NCBI GenBank assembly: GCA_021300575.1
Contig: JAJTDM010000010.1
Coordinates: forward strand, 1 to 64,000
Length of the DNA: 64,000 nucleotides
From: Rubrivivax sp.
GTDB lineage: Bacteria > Pseudomonadota > Gammaproteobacteria > Burkholderiales > Burkholderiaceae_C
Reading direction: 5' to 3'
Part shown: one piece after another, positions 1 through 9,712 of the stretch
Layout of the letters: each line of letters starts with the position of its first letter
How positions within the stretch are numbered: position 1 is the stretch's first letter
Notes under the pieces: model-generated
The model's input: only the letters and a program-made list of their open reading frames with translations
Told to the model about the DNA's origin: nothing
Database searches by the model: none
Program-made: the position numbers and the translations under genes

Positions 1-407
1 TTGAGCCCCCAGAACACCGCTGCCACCGGGCCGACCTGGCCGAAGCGCAGATAGACCCAGGACAACGCAACGAGGATGAACAGAGACGGCAGCACGAACA
101 AGACGCCGGCAGCAATGCCGCCCCAGGTGCGGTGCATCAGCCACCCCAGGTAGGTGGCGAGCTGTTGCGCCTCAGGCCCGGGCAACAGCATGCAGTAGTT
201 CAGTGCATGCAGAAAGCGCTGTTCGCTGATCCAGCGCCGGCGCGTCACCAGTTCGTCATGCATCAACGCGATCTGCCCCGCCGGACCGCCGAAACTGATG
301 AAACCCAGGCGGCACCAGAACCGCAGCGCCTGGGCGAGGCTGGGGGCGACGACCCGGCCGGACCCGGGCGCCCCAGGCGCCTGCGCTTGAGCCCTTGATT
401 CAGACAC
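1..407 (-). CDS. chrA: Chromate transporter (CHR family), N-terminal part, runs off the left edge
   Basis: This gene is not in the ORF track because the window edge cuts it. Reading the minus strand from GTG at 407 gives about 135 residues. They include [19 protein letters not shown] and [16 protein letters not shown], the conserved first-half signature of CHR membrane transporters, followed by a hydrophobic helix ([17 protein letters not shown]). Family members export chromate, or transport related oxyanions, across the inner membrane. The GTG start overlaps the stop of the upstream kinase gene by 8 bases, so the two are probably translationally coupled. Whether it is a long-chain or short-chain CHR protein cannot be seen. 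The family call is secure; the substrate is inferred. Confidence 0.85.
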   Translation of the reverse strand, partial: MSESRAQAQAPGAPGSGRVVAPSLAQALRFWCRLGFISFGGPAGQIALMHDELVTRRRWISEQRFLHALNYCMLLPGPEAQQLATYLGWLMHRTWGGIAAGVLFVLPSLFILVALSWVYLRFGQVGPVAAVFWGL

Positions 408-2550
408 CTGGCGCCACCCCGAGAATCCGGACCAGCACGCGCTCGAGCTCGTCAAAATCCAAGGGTTTCAGCAGGTAGTCGCTCAAACGCTCGCGGTCAC
501 GCGGGTCCACTTCGGGGCCCAGGGTCTGGGCCGACAGGCCGACCACCGGGATGGTCTGGGTCACCGGGTCGACGTGGAGGGCATGCAAGACCTCCAGGCC
601 ATCCAGGTCGGGCAACTGCATGTCAAGCAGTATCAGTGCCGGCTGCCACTGCGCCGCGCGGGCAAGCCCCGTGCGGCCATCCTCGGCCACCTCCAGGATG
701 TATGCGGGCCGCCGCCTGAACCACTCGGACAGGATCAGCGCATTGACGGTGTTGTCCTCGATGTAGAGCACCCGGTGCGGGCTGGTCGCGGCCTTGGCTG
801 GCAAGGCCTGCGCGTCGGCGACGGTGGCGGACACCGCTTGAGCCCCACGAGGAGGAGGACCGGGCGGCAAGTCCTGGACCAAGGGCCGAAGCAGCCGCAC
901 CTTGAAAGTGGTGCCTTGACCCACCCGGCTGTCCACCTCCACCTCGCCGCCCATGCGCTCGGTCAGGGCCTTGACGATGGCCAGCCCCACGCCGGTGCCT
1001 TCAACCGCTGTACGCTCGGCCCCGAGGCGGTTGAAGGGCTGGAACAGTTGCTGCAACTGTTCCGCCGTCATCCCAGCCCCGGTGTCGCTGACTTCCAGGA
1101 CCACCTGGCCCCGCGCCGGCTCATCGGGCCGGGCCCGCACGGTCACCGTACCGCCCTCCCGGTTGTACTTGATGGCGTTTGACACAAGGTTCAACATCAC
1201 CTGCCGCAGGCGGGTGGCGTCGGCCTGCACGTACAGGGAATCGGCCAACCGCAGGCGCACGTCCACGCCGCGGGCCAGAGCCAGCCCCTCGGTCAGGACA
1301 CGTACGTCCTCGGCCACATCGGCCACCGGCACGGGAGACAGCTGGAGCTGTAGCTCCCCGCCCTCCAGCCGAGAGAGGTCCATCACATCGTCGATCAAGG
1401 CCTGCAGGTGGCGGCCCGCCGAGGTGATGTGACGCAGGCGTAACCCGCGCAGCGCGGCATCGGCGGCGTCCTCGTCGTCAATCATCAGCTGCGCAAAGCC
1501 CAGCATGGCATTCAACGGGGTGCGCAACTCGTGTCCTACTCGCGTCAGAAAACGTGACCGGGCCCTCATCTCCCGGTCTCGGGAGGCAGCCTCCAGCCGC
1601 TGCGTGACGGCCTGCCGGGTCTCGAAAGTGTCTACCAGTCGGCCCACCAGCAGCCGCAACAGAAGCGGCACCTCGGCCTCATCCGAGCCCGGTCCCGAGC
1701 CTGCAACACGCGGCAAAGATCCCGGAACCGCCGCGTCCATCCAGCCGACAAGGTCCTGTTGCGGCGAGGTCCGGAGCCGCAGGCCCAGACCGTCTGGCCA
1801 GGCCCGCACCTCGCCGTGCTGCAAGCTCTGCCGGATCGCGGCCACTCGGCGGGACAGACGTTCTGCCCTGCCCGCTGCATCGGCCTGTGGCCCCTCCCAG
1901 GCCGGGCCGACAGTGGCCAGTACGTCCAGGTCCGGCACCTGGCCTTCGGAGTCTGCGGTGGCGGCCACGAAGAATCCGCTGGGCTCGGAAGACAGACCAC
2001 CCGCCCCCACGGTGGTCAGGGCCTGCAGTGCCGCTCGCGCAAAGGCCCTCAGGTCTGGGGCCTCAAAGAGCTTGGGCCCCACCTCCGAGATGTGGGTAAG
2101 CGCCCGCACGTTGCGGTCCAGCGCCTGCAGGGTCTTGAAGGAGCGCAGGGCGGTCACCACCGCCGTTTGCAGCCGATCAGCGGTCAGCTCCGACTTGTCG
2201 CGGTAATCATCGATTTCGAAATGCGTGACGACCTCCCGCTCGGGCGCCATGCCGGGTTGCCCCGTGCGCAGGATGATGCGGGTCAGCATATTGCCCGCCG
2301 TGTGGCGAACGTGCTCCACCAGCTCCAGCCCAGCACGGTCGTTTTCCATCACGACGTCGATCAGCGCCACCGCGATGTCGGGCCGGCTGGCAAACAGCTC
2401 CCGACCCTGCGCCGCAGAGGAGGCGAACACGCATTCGATGGGGCGCCCGTCGAACTTCAGCCGACGCAACACCAGCCGGGTCACATCGTGGATGCCGGGT
2501 TCGTCGTCGATGACCGCCACCACCCAGGGCTGTGCCGCGGCCGGCATCAT
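400..2550 (-). CDS. Hybrid response regulator / histidine kinase (REC-DUF3369-HisKA-HATPase-REC)
   Basis: A 716-residue soluble protein without membrane segments. It starts with a receiver domain (VIDDEP; phospho-acceptor Asp about 65 in [10 protein letters not shown]). A region of the DUF3369 type follows (about 145-320), then a kinase core with the phospho-accepting His about 340 in [10 protein letters not shown]. The ATPase domain has [11 protein letters not shown] and [11 protein letters not shown] second receiver sits at the C-terminus ([25 protein letters not shown]). A receiver at each end suggests it takes phosphate from another kinase and passes it on within a relay. ATG at 2550 overlaps the stop of the LOV-haem kinase by 4 bases, so that kinase is the obvious partner. 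No DNA-binding output domain is present. Confidence 0.93.
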   Translation of the reverse strand: MMPAAAQPWVVAVIDDEPGIHDVTRLVLRRLKFDGRPIECVFASSAAQGRELFASRPDIAVALIDVVMENDRAGLELVEHVRHTAGNMLTRIILRTGQPGMAPEREVVTHFEIDDYRDKSELTADRLQTAVVTALRSFKTLQALDRNVRALTHISEVGPKLFEAPDLRAFARAALQALTTVGAGGLSSEPSGFFVAATADSEGQVPDLDVLATVGPAWEGPQADAAGRAERLSRRVAAIRQSLQHGEVRAWPDGLGLRLRTSPQQDLVGWMDAAVPGSLPRVAGSGPGSDEAEVPLLLRLLVGRLVDTFETRQAVTQRLEAASRDREMRARSRFLTRVGHELRTPLNAMLGFAQLMIDDEDAADAALRGLRLRHITSAGRHLQALIDDVMDLSRLEGGELQLQLSPVPVADVAEDVRVLTEGLALARGVDVRLRLADSLYVQADATRLRQVMLNLVSNAIKYNREGGTVTVRARPDEPARGQVVLEVSDTGAGMTAEQLQQLFQPFNRLGAERTAVEGTGVGLAIVKALTERMGGEVEVDSRVGQGTTFKVRLLRPLVQDLPPGPPPRGAQAVSATVADAQALPAKAATSPHRVLYIEDNTVNALILSEWFRRRPAYILEVAEDGRTGLARAAQWQPALILLDMQLPDLDGLEVLHALHVDPVTQTIPVVGLSAQTLGPEVDPRDRERLSDYLLKPLDFDELERVLVRILGVAPGV

Positions 2551-4586
2551 GCGCGCGTCTCCTGTTCAAGTTGGCCGGGGAAACGGATGACAAACCGTAC
2601 GCCCTGCGGCTGCACGGCCTCCAGCCGGATAGAGCCCTGCAGGTTCTGGGTGACGATGCGATGCACCACGAACAGGCCCAGGCCCGTGCCGCCCTGGCCG
2701 CGACGGGTGGTGAAGAAGGGCTCGAATATGCGCTCGGCCAAGGCCGCGGGGATGCCCACACCGTTGTCCTGCACGCTGAGCTCGATATCCGCGCTGTCAG
2801 GCACCTGGCGGGCCTTGAGCTCAATCCTGCGCGTCGCTGCCGTGTCCGTGCGGTCAAAGGCGTGCACTGTGGCGTTGACGACCAGATTGGTGACCAACTG
2901 GGCAAAGGCGCCGGTGTCCACCACCATCGGGAAATCACCTTCCACGTCGAGATCCAGCCGGCAGCGGGCGCGCTTGACGATGGGCGCCAGCGAGGTGGTG
3001 AGGGTGGAGAGGAACTGCACCGCCCGCACCTCGCGCCGATGCTCGTGGGCCTGATCGGCGGCGACGTCCTTGAAGCTGCGCACCAGATCGGCCGCGCGCT
3101 TGAGGTTGCCCACGATCAGGTCGAAAGCCACCCGCTCGTCTTCGAGAAAGGCCTCCAGGTCTTCATGCACCAGGCGGTGAGCCTTGAGCTCGGCCAGGAT
3201 GTCCTGGGCCGACTGCGCCATGTGCGTGGCGGCCGTCAAGGCGATGCCCAGCGGGTTGTTGACCTCATGGGCCACCCCGGCCACCAGCACCCCCAGCGAC
3301 TCGAGCTTCTGCGACTCCTGGATCTCGGCCATCATCTGCTCGCGCTCGGCCTGCGCCGCCCGCACCGCGGTGATGTCAATCTGGTAGCCGACGAAGTGAT
3401 TGGGCCGCCCGGGCGAGCCCCCCACGGGGAACAAGGTCAGGCGGTTCCAGAAAGACTGACCGTCGGCGCGGTAGTTGAGCAACTCCGTGGTGTAGGGCCT
3501 GCCTTCACGAACCGCGGCGCCCAGGGCCGCACTGACGGCGGGGTCGGTCTCAGGGCCCTTGAGAAAGCGGCAGTTGTGGCCCATCACCTGCTCGGGAGCC
3601 AGGCCCGTCATGGCATAGAAGGCGGGATTGGCATAAACCAGCGGGTAGTCAGGCTGCCGGGCGTCTGCAATGGTGACGCCAAAAGTGGAACCGTCCACCA
3701 CTGCACCCAGCAAGATGAGTTCATCCACCTTCTCACGCAACTGCTGGCTTGCCTGACGCTCGCGCTCGCGGGAGGCTGCCAGGTCGACATTGCTGCGCCT
3801 CACGGCTTCGGCCTGGCGGCGGTAAAGACCCACCGAGTACACCGAGATCACGAGCACAAACGCCATGTAGACGCCCAAGTAGCGGAAGTCCGCCAGCTTG
3901 ACGGCCTCGACGGTGGAGACCTCAACCTCCTGGATGCCCCGGACATCACCAAGCTTCCAGTCGCGCCTGGGGGACTCCGGGTGCGCGTTATGACAGGCCA
4001 CACAGCCCGCCTGCATCACCACAGGCGTGGCCAGCCGGTAGGAGGCCTGGCCCATCCAGGATCCGTTCTCCCGGGCAAAGACACTGTCCTGCCCCTGCCG
4101 AAACGCCTGCAGCGCCTCGGTCTGGAAGGCGTCCAGCGTAGGCCGCTCGGCCCGCCGTTGCGGAAACGGGTAATCCGATACGAAGCGGTAGGCTATGCGG
4201 TTCTGCGGGTTCGAGTGGTCGATGAGGGCGCCCAGTTCGATGGACAGGGTTGCCGGGATGGGAATCCCCCCATGCACCTCCTTGTAGCGCTCGGAGAGCA
4301 CAGCCTGTCCGCCAGAGGCCTGCAGGCGCTCCACCACATTGGTGGCGTAATAGCTGCGGATACCTGTCACGATGCGGGCGATCTCCTCGGCCCCGAGACG
4401 CATCTGCCTGCTCTCAATCTGTCGGAGTGTCATCAGGAAGGCCAGGGGCAGCAGCAGGATGGCCACCACAAACAAGGCCAGCACAATCCGAACGGGACGC
4501 CGCTGCGGGGGCCCCAGGCCCATACCTGCAGGAACGGCACTACGGTCTGGTGTGAGGGCGTCCTCAGGCTCGGGCATGGTGGGCAT
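2547..4586 (-). CDS. Membrane sensor histidine kinase with periplasmic c-haem (DUF3365-like) domain and LOV photosensor domain
   Basis: About 679 residues from ATG 4586; the track start at 4691 would run into the globin gene, and ATG 4577 is also possible. Visible in order: helix 1 (about 32-53), a periplasmic domain ending in CVACH (Cys 195 and 198, His 199), a c-type haem site as in Tll0287/DUF3365 sensors, helix 2 (about 236-255), a coiled coil, and a LOV domain (about 295-408). The LOV domain has the photoactive-cysteine motif GHNCRFLKG (Cys 339), the flavin contacts ELLNYRADG and FWN, and the Gln in VGYQIDIT. The kinase core has His 440 (VAGVAHEVNNP) and GTGLGLFVVH. Known family biology makes LOV a blue-light flavin sensor and DUF3365 a haem-based gas or redox sensor; their combination in one kinase is seen directly. 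Its partner is probably the overlapping hybrid downstream. Confidence 0.92.
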   Translation of the reverse strand: MPTMPEPEDALTPDRSAVPAGMGLGPPQRRPVRIVLALFVVAILLLPLAFLMTLRQIESRQMRLGAEEIARIVTGIRSYYATNVVERLQASGGQAVLSERYKEVHGGIPIPATLSIELGALIDHSNPQNRIAYRFVSDYPFPQRRAERPTLDAFQTEALQAFRQGQDSVFARENGSWMGQASYRLATPVVMQAGCVACHNAHPESPRRDWKLGDVRGIQEVEVSTVEAVKLADFRYLGVYMAFVLVISVYSVGLYRRQAEAVRRSNVDLAASRERERQASQQLREKVDELILLGAVVDGSTFGVTIADARQPDYPLVYANPAFYAMTGLAPEQVMGHNCRFLKGPETDPAVSAALGAAVREGRPYTTELLNYRADGQSFWNRLTLFPVGGSPGRPNHFVGYQIDITAVRAAQAEREQMMAEIQESQKLESLGVLVAGVAHEVNNPLGIALTAATHMAQSAQDILAELKAHRLVHEDLEAFLEDERVAFDLIVGNLKRAADLVRSFKDVAADQAHEHRREVRAVQFLSTLTTSLAPIVKRARCRLDLDVEGDFPMVVDTGAFAQLVTNLVVNATVHAFDRTDTAATRRIELKARQVPDSADIELSVQDNGVGIPAALAERIFEPFFTTRRGQGGTGLGLFVVHRIVTQNLQGSIRLEAVQPQGVRFVIRFPGQLEQETRA

Positions 4587-4650
4587 GTTGTCATGTGACG
4601 GCGCTCCCGTCCGCCTTGTCACCTCAGGGCCTGAAGGGTGTCGAGAAGGC

Positions 4651-5007
4651 TCAGGACTCGACGATGGCGGTCCGCGCGCGAGCCACCGCACCCATGACGG
4701 TGTCGACGTCCTCGGGGACCATGCCGGCCTCCACCAGGGTGGCTCTCAAAATCCCCGCAACCTCAGCGAACGCTGCACCCGTGATGCGAAGTCCGCCGTG
4801 GGCAAGCTCCAGGGTCCGGCCCTCGTACACCGAGGCCGGCGGCCCCAGCACGTGCGAGATGAACTTGACCTGATGGCTGATCAGCCGCGCCATGTCCACG
4901 CCTTCGAAGTAGGGGCGCAGAGTGGGGCGCTCCAGCACCTCACGGTAGAACCGGGAAACGATGCGGCTGACCGTGGGCACGCCGCCATACTTCTCAAACA
5001 GGTTCAT
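4651..5007 (-). CDS. Truncated haemoglobin, group I (trHbN-like)
   Basis: The start at ATG 5007 gives 118 residues, the usual size of a group I truncated globin. It begins MNLFEKYGGVPTVSRIV and continues RFYREVLERPTLRPYF, the typical A/B-helix region. The proximal haem-ligand histidine is probably the one in ELAHGGLRIT. The track start at 5160 adds 51 residues unlike any globin and reads into the divergent gene. trHbN proteins bind O2 or NO and often detoxify NO. The gene sits 64 bases upstream of the LOV-haem kinase on the same strand, so it probably leads that operon and may protect or modulate the haem or flavin sensor. No strong ribosome-binding site is visible, so the start is moderately certain. 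Confidence 0.88.
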   Translation of the reverse strand: MNLFEKYGGVPTVSRIVSRFYREVLERPTLRPYFEGVDMARLISHQVKFISHVLGPPASVYEGRTLELAHGGLRITGAAFAEVAGILRATLVEAGMVPEDVDTVMGAVARARTAIVES

Positions 5008-5162
5008 GAGGGCACTGAGGTTGCATCCCAACTGATTGTTGCGATGCATCATGCCCGCTGAAGCAATGACCCCTGGACGGCGTAGGCTTTGCCGAGCCTG
5101 GCGCTCGCACGGCCCGTGCTCCGCAGCGGCCGGCGTTATGCTGCACAGCCCACCTGACACCC
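5008..5162. promoter_or_regulatory. Divergent promoter region between globin/LOV-kinase operon and kinase-REC-HPt gene
   Basis: These 155 bases separate two divergent signalling transcripts and must hold both promoters unless the globin start lies further upstream. I could not pick out convincing -10/-35 elements or a clear operator by eye. Confidence 0.4.
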
Positions 5163-6896
5163 GTGACCGACACCCGTGCAGATCCGAACGACCTCGGCGA
5201 CCGCTTCGTGAGCGGGGCTGAGAGTACAGGCACGCCTGAACAGGCCCTGGCCGCCTTGCAGGAAGCGCATGCGCGACAGACGCTGGAGCTTCAGCGGGTA
5301 CGCGCCGATCTGGACAAGTTGCTGGACGCTTCCATCGAGATGAGCGTGCAAGCCGAAGCCGGTCGATCGTCGGAACTGGCCAGCCGCGCCAAGAGCGAGT
5401 TTCTGGCCACCATCAGCCACGAGATCCGCACCCCGCTGCATGGCATTCTGGGCAACGCCGAGCTGCTGTTGGGCACCCGGCTGGATGAGGACCAGAAGCG
5501 CTGCGTGCGGTTGTTGCGCTCGAGTGCCCAGGCACTGACCGACATCCTCAACGATGTGCTGGACTACTCCAAGATCGAAGCGGGGCGACTGGAACTCACC
5601 ATCGAACCCTTCGATCTGGGTGCCTGCGCCGCAGACGCCGCGGCCCTGTTCGAATCTGAGGCGCACGACAAAGGGCTGCGCCTGCAGCTGCGGCTGCCGC
5701 AGGATCTGCCCCCTGCCGTGGTGGGCGATGGCAGCCGGCTGCGGCAGGTGCTGTTGAACCTGCTGGCCAACGCCGTGAAGTTCACCGCCCGGGGCGAAGT
5801 GAGTTTGGTGCTGGAACCGGCGACGCCGTCTGCGCCCTTCGGCCCCGCAAGCGAGAAGGTGACCTACCGCGTGGCAGTGCAAGACACCGGCATCGGCATC
5901 CCGGCTGACCGACTGAAGCTCCTGTTCGAGCCTTTCCAGCAGCTCGACGCCTCCATGACGCGACGCTTTGGTGGCACGGGCCTGGGTCTGGCCATCAGCC
6001 AGCGCCTGGTGGGGCTGATGGGCGGCACGATCAGGGCAGACAGTCGCGAGGGCGAGGGCAGCCGATTCCACTTCACGCTCACCTGGCCGACCGCCCAGAA
6101 CCTCAGCCCCACCGCGGTGTCAGGGCCTCGCCTGGATGCCAGCCTGGCCTGTACGCAGCCCATGAGCATCCTGCTGGTGGAAGACAACCCCACCAACCAG
6201 GCGGTGGGCCTGGAGATGCTGGGCAGGCTCGGGTACAGCGCCGGCCTGGCGGTCGATGGCCACGCTGCCGTGGAGGCCCAGCGCAAGGGACTGCACGACC
6301 TCATCCTCATGGACATCCAGATGCCCGGCATGGACGGAGTGGAAGCTTCCCGCCGCATCCGCGCCCTGCACGGCGTGCAGCATCCCCGCATCGTGGCGCT
6401 CACCGCCAACGCGGCGGCGGAAGACAGGCAGGCCTACCTGGACGCGGGCATGGACGACCACCTGGCCAAGCCCTTCGAGATGAAGGATCTGGCCGCCGTG
6501 ATCACGCGAGCCTTCAAGGCACGCCAAACCCGACAGACCGTCCCGACGGAATCTATGGAAGTGTTGGACGATGCCGTGCGCGATTCGCTGACACACCAGT
6601 TCGGGCGGGCCTTTGTGGAACGCCTGGACGAGACCTATCTGCGCACCGCCGCCCCATTGGTGCAGGCCGCAGGTGCGGCCATGACCGCCGGAGACGGGCC
6701 GGGGTTGCTGCGCGCTGCGCATGCACTGAAGTCCAGCAGTGCCAACGTCGGCGCCGTTGCGCTGTCGCGGCTGTGCGCCGAGCTGGAAGTCCTGGGCAAG
6801 AAAGGTCAGTTGAAAGAAGCCGGCCCCCTGATGGCCAGCGCCGAGCGCTCGTGGCTGCGGGTGCAGCAGGCCTTGCAGAAGCCACAAACCCGTTGA
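5163..6896 (+). CDS. Soluble hybrid histidine kinase with receiver and HPt domain (HisKA-HATPase-REC-HPt)
   Basis: 577 residues from GTG 5163, with no membrane helix. A short N-terminal coiled coil (about 25-75) precedes the kinase core with His 86 ([12 protein letters not shown]), the N-box [12 protein letters not shown] and [10 protein letters not shown]. The receiver (about 333-450) has [10 protein letters not shown], the phospho-acceptor Asp 384 in [13 protein letters not shown], and AKPFE. The C-terminal HPt domain carries His 520 in [10 protein letters not shown]. It holds every step of a phosphorelay except the terminal regulator. It is divergent from the haemoglobin/LOV-kinase operon, and its HPt could plausibly phosphorylate a receiver of the REC-DUF3369 hybrid. 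That link is inferred from position only. Confidence 0.93.
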   Translation: MTDTRADPNDLGDRFVSGAESTGTPEQALAALQEAHARQTLELQRVRADLDKLLDASIEMSVQAEAGRSSELASRAKSEFLATISHEIRTPLHGILGNAELLLGTRLDEDQKRCVRLLRSSAQALTDILNDVLDYSKIEAGRLELTIEPFDLGACAADAAALFESEAHDKGLRLQLRLPQDLPPAVVGDGSRLRQVLLNLLANAVKFTARGEVSLVLEPATPSAPFGPASEKVTYRVAVQDTGIGIPADRLKLLFEPFQQLDASMTRRFGGTGLGLAISQRLVGLMGGTIRADSREGEGSRFHFTLTWPTAQNLSPTAVSGPRLDASLACTQPMSILLVEDNPTNQAVGLEMLGRLGYSAGLAVDGHAAVEAQRKGLHDLILMDIQMPGMDGVEASRRIRALHGVQHPRIVALTANAAAEDRQAYLDAGMDDHLAKPFEMKDLAAVITRAFKARQTRQTVPTESMEVLDDAVRDSLTHQFGRAFVERLDETYLRTAAPLVQAAGAAMTAGDGPGLLRAAHALKSSSANVGAVALSRLCAELEVLGKKGQLKEAGPLMASAERSWLRVQQALQKPQTR

Positions 6897-6974
6897 ACCG
6901 CGCCTGAAGACACCGTGCAGGGGCGGGTTCGACTTCGTACGGCGGCTTCACGCGGTAGCGGCGCAGCGCTAGCG

Positions 6975-8627
6975 TCAATACGACAGGCTTGCATAACCGC
7001 TCTGGCGCGAGGCCGCGAGGGCCTGGCCAAGGGTGTGGATGCCGCGGTCGGCCAGCAGCGGCACCAGCTTCTGGAAGACTTCGGCCGTCACCAGGGCGTC
7101 GCCCAGCGCCGTGTGCCGCCCGACCACGCGAACCCCGAGGCGCTCGGCGATGGCCTCCAGCCGGTGTGAATCCTGCTGCGGATGCAACACGGCCGACAGC
7201 AGCAAGGTGTCCAGCACCGGCTGATCGAAGCGCAGGCCCGTGGTGGATTCCTTGAGCTGCAGGAAGCGCATGTCGAACGCCGCGTTGTGCGCCACCAGCA
7301 CGGTGTCGTGCGCATAGCGGTGGAAGGCGGGCAGGACCTGCTCGATGGGGGGCTGGCCGCGAACCCTCTCCGGGGTGATGCCGTGGATGGGAATGGACGC
7401 CGACGGAATCGAACGTCGCGGATCGACCAGCTGGTCGAAGCGCTCGCCGCGCAGCAGCTTGCCGTAGACCATGCGAACGGCGCCGATCTGCAGGATCTCG
7501 TCGCCGCCTGAAGGGTCCAGACCGGTGGTCTCGGTGTCGAAGATGGTGAAAGACAGCGCGGCCAGGGACCGGTCTTCCAGCGCCTGGTCGGTGTCACGGT
7601 GGGCGAAGAGATCGAAGTCGTAGAACACCGGGCGGCTGTCGGTGGGATCGATCGCCTCCCCCGCGTGAGGCCCGTGGTCTTCCCGGGAGTCCTCGACCTC
7701 CGGGGCCCGCGGCTCGGTGGCCGCTGCAGGCTGGGTCTGCAGCATCAGCACAAAGCCCGTCAAGGGCAGCGCGGCGGGGCCGGGCAGTCGGGTGCTGGGC
7801 GACACGTCAGCAGCTTCCTCCACGGCGCGCACCGGCGCCATCTGCACCCGCAGCAGGTGGCCGCCCGGCGCAGGGCTCACGAAGTCAGCCGTGGGATGCT
7901 CTGCCCCGCGCTGCAGACGAGCTTGCAGGCTCTGCAGCGCCTGGGTCACCCGCTCGCGGTCCAGGGTGGCATAGATGGACCGGCCCAGGCCGATCAGATC
8001 GGCGCCGCCCAGCGACAGTGAGGATGAAGGTGACGCCGCCTGCAGCAGGCGGAATTGCAGGCGCGCCCGGTGGTTGTAGAGCAGGATACGGCCGTCGAGG
8101 TTGCAGACCACCACCCCCTGGGTCAGTTCGCTCATCAGGGCGGCCAGGCGGTTGCGCTCCTGCCCGATGGCGCGGCTGGCGCGGGCCACTTCCTGCGCCA
8201 CATCGGCACGCAACTGCTCTCGCTGCGCCGCCAGCGCCTCCAGGGTCTGGGCCAGGGCGCGCAGGTCAGCGGGCCAGGAAGCGCTGCCGACGGTACGCCC
8301 CCCGGGCGTGGTCAGCAGCACGCGGGCCTGTTCGGCCAGTTGGGCCGGTGCGGCCACCAGACGCCGGTACAGCGCGGCCGCCACCGCCGCGGCAGCCCCC
8401 ACCAGGGCGACGCCCGGCAGCAGCAGCACCGGCCAGCGATCGGACGTCAGCGCACGCCAGGCGGCCTGTTCGTCCTCTGACAGCATGGACATCAGCAGCG
8501 CCTGGCCCACGGCCACGAATGCACCCAGTGCCAGCGCACAGCACAACGCGACCCCGCCCACGGCCCAGGCCAAGCGGGGGTCGCGTCGCAGGCCACGGGG
8601 ACCACGGGGGGGCTGGGTGCTCGTCAT
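6975..8627 (-). CDS. Membrane-anchored PAS protein fused to DnaQ-like 3'-5' exonuclease
   Basis: 550 residues. Two N-terminal transmembrane helices (about 19-45 and 66-88) are followed by a HAMP-like/coiled-coil linker, a PAS-type domain (about 158-300; MSELTQGVVVCNLDGRILLYN), and a complete DEDDh exonuclease (about 358-545). The exonuclease has FDTETTG (Asp 364, Glu 366), IHGIT, VAHNAAFDMRFL and HTALGDALVTAE, so all catalytic acids and the His are present. The exonuclease resembles the polymerase III epsilon proofreading subunit, but the sensor-like, membrane-bound N-terminus argues against a replisome role. Annotators usually call such genes DNA polymerase III subunit epsilon. It is convergent with the hybrid-kinase gene and has its own promoter space upstream (8628-8755). 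Confidence 0.87.
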   Translation of the reverse strand: MTSTQPPRGPRGLRRDPRLAWAVGGVALCCALALGAFVAVGQALLMSMLSEDEQAAWRALTSDRWPVLLLPGVALVGAAAAVAAALYRRLVAAPAQLAEQARVLLTTPGGRTVGSASWPADLRALAQTLEALAAQREQLRADVAQEVARASRAIGQERNRLAALMSELTQGVVVCNLDGRILLYNHRARLQFRLLQAASPSSSLSLGGADLIGLGRSIYATLDRERVTQALQSLQARLQRGAEHPTADFVSPAPGGHLLRVQMAPVRAVEEAADVSPSTRLPGPAALPLTGFVLMLQTQPAAATEPRAPEVEDSREDHGPHAGEAIDPTDSRPVFYDFDLFAHRDTDQALEDRSLAALSFTIFDTETTGLDPSGGDEILQIGAVRMVYGKLLRGERFDQLVDPRRSIPSASIPIHGITPERVRGQPPIEQVLPAFHRYAHDTVLVAHNAAFDMRFLQLKESTTGLRFDQPVLDTLLLSAVLHPQQDSHRLEAIAERLGVRVVGRHTALGDALVTAEVFQKLVPLLADRGIHTLGQALAASRQSGYASLSY

Positions 8628-8755
8628 GGGGCGTACGGTGCAGGGCGGGCACCCCGCAGCTTACGCCCGATCACTCCCTGACCACGGTGACCGTGCAGTC
8701 GGACTTGGCCACCCCCTCGGAACTCACGCTGCCCAGGCGGACAACGGCTGTAAGT

Positions 8756-9397
8756 TCAGGCCCGGGAGACGCGGGGGCGCGGCTGGGCAGCCTGGTCCCA
8801 GGCGGGGCCGGCAAACCAGGCGTCGCCCAGCATCGCAGCCTTGAGCATGGGCAAAGCGTCGTCGCCCCAGAAGGCGCGCCCGTCGAGCACGACGGTGGGC
8901 ACCCCGAACACACCCTGCGCCAGGGCTGCGTCACCAGCGGCGCGCAGTTCGGCCTTCACCTCGGGGCCGTCGGGGTCGCGCTCAGGCGCCAGGGCGGCGC
9001 GCAAGACGGCCAGTCGCTCGGGGCAGGCGGCGTCCAGTCCGCCGCGCCACACATGGTGGAACAAGGCCTCCACCACCCGCCGGTTGGGCGTGCCGCCGGG
9101 GCCGGCGCAGGCCAGCGCCAGGCGCAGCAGGGGCAGCGGGTTGAAGGGATGGGAGGCCGGCAGGTCCAGCGGTGTGCCTTGGGTGTGCGCTCGCCAGGCG
9201 ACGTCTCGGTAGGTCCAGGCACGCTTGGGCTCGATCTCGGCCGGCCCCTTGTGCTCGTGCTGCTTGAGCAGGCCGGCAAACAGGACCGGCCGGTAGTCCA
9301 CGCTGTAGCTCAGCCCTTCCAGCACCTGCGGCAGGCGCTCGAAGGCGAGGTAGGCATAAGGCGAAATGGGGTCGAACCAGAAGCTCAGGTGCTTCAT
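8756..9397 (-). CDS. 2-hydroxychromene-2-carboxylate isomerase / DsbA-like (GST-kappa) family protein
   Basis: 213 residues with a thioredoxin-like, DsbA-type fold. It starts [21 protein letters not shown], where SPYAY replaces the CxxC of true DsbA proteins, as in glutathione-dependent isomerases of this family. The late motif [21 protein letters not shown] is the family's cis-proline and substrate loop. ATG 9397 overlaps the DUF1289 stop by 4 bases, so it ends the liu operon. Homologues isomerise 2-hydroxychromene-2-carboxylate in naphthalene breakdown, but here the substrate is unknown. A decayed relative lies at 17342-17803, at the other end of the same operon. Confidence 0.85.
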   Translation of the reverse strand: MKHLSFWFDPISPYAYLAFERLPQVLEGLSYSVDYRPVLFAGLLKQHEHKGPAEIEPKRAWTYRDVAWRAHTQGTPLDLPASHPFNPLPLLRLALACAGPGGTPNRRVVEALFHHVWRGGLDAACPERLAVLRAALAPERDPDGPEVKAELRAAGDAALAQGVFGVPTVVLDGRAFWGDDALPMLKAAMLGDAWFAGPAWDQAAQPRPRVSRA

Positions 9398-9621
9398 GAG
9401 GCCGCCTTGGGGACCCCCATGCGCGGGTTGGACTGCGCCGGGCTGATCAGGGCGCGAAGCACCACCTGCCGCTGCGGCAGCATGTCCTGCACGCGCTGCC
9501 GGGTGGCGTCATCCAGGCGGCTCCAGGCAGCGATCTCGTCGATGGTCCGGGCGCAGCCCTCGCACCACCCCGTGCCCGCATGCATGCGGCAGATGTTGAT
9601 GCAGGGGCTGGCAACGGCCAT
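9394..9621 (-). CDS. DUF1289 small cysteine-motif protein
   Basis: 75 residues with the DUF1289 pattern: [30 protein letters not shown], four cysteines spaced C-x3-C and C-x2-C that look like a small metal site, followed by the typical [12 protein letters not shown] helix. The ATG at 9621 has a good ribosome-binding site (GGGAG about 8 bases upstream). It lies between the HMG-CoA lyase gene and the isomerase gene, whose start it overlaps. The family's function is unknown. Confidence 0.85.
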   Translation of the reverse strand: MAVASPCINICRMHAGTGWCEGCARTIDEIAAWSRLDDATRQRVQDMLPQRQVVLRALISPAQSNPRMGVPKAAS

Positions 9622-9712
9622 CAGTGCGCTCCCAAGGCAGCGGGGGGCAGCGCCCGGCAGCAGCTGAGGTTGACGTTGCGCGGGGACGACGGGGCCATGG
9701 GCCTATTCTGGG

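Noticed and set aside
2532-4598. 688-residue plus-strand ORF
   Set aside because: It is antisense to the LOV-haem kinase, with no recognisable domain.
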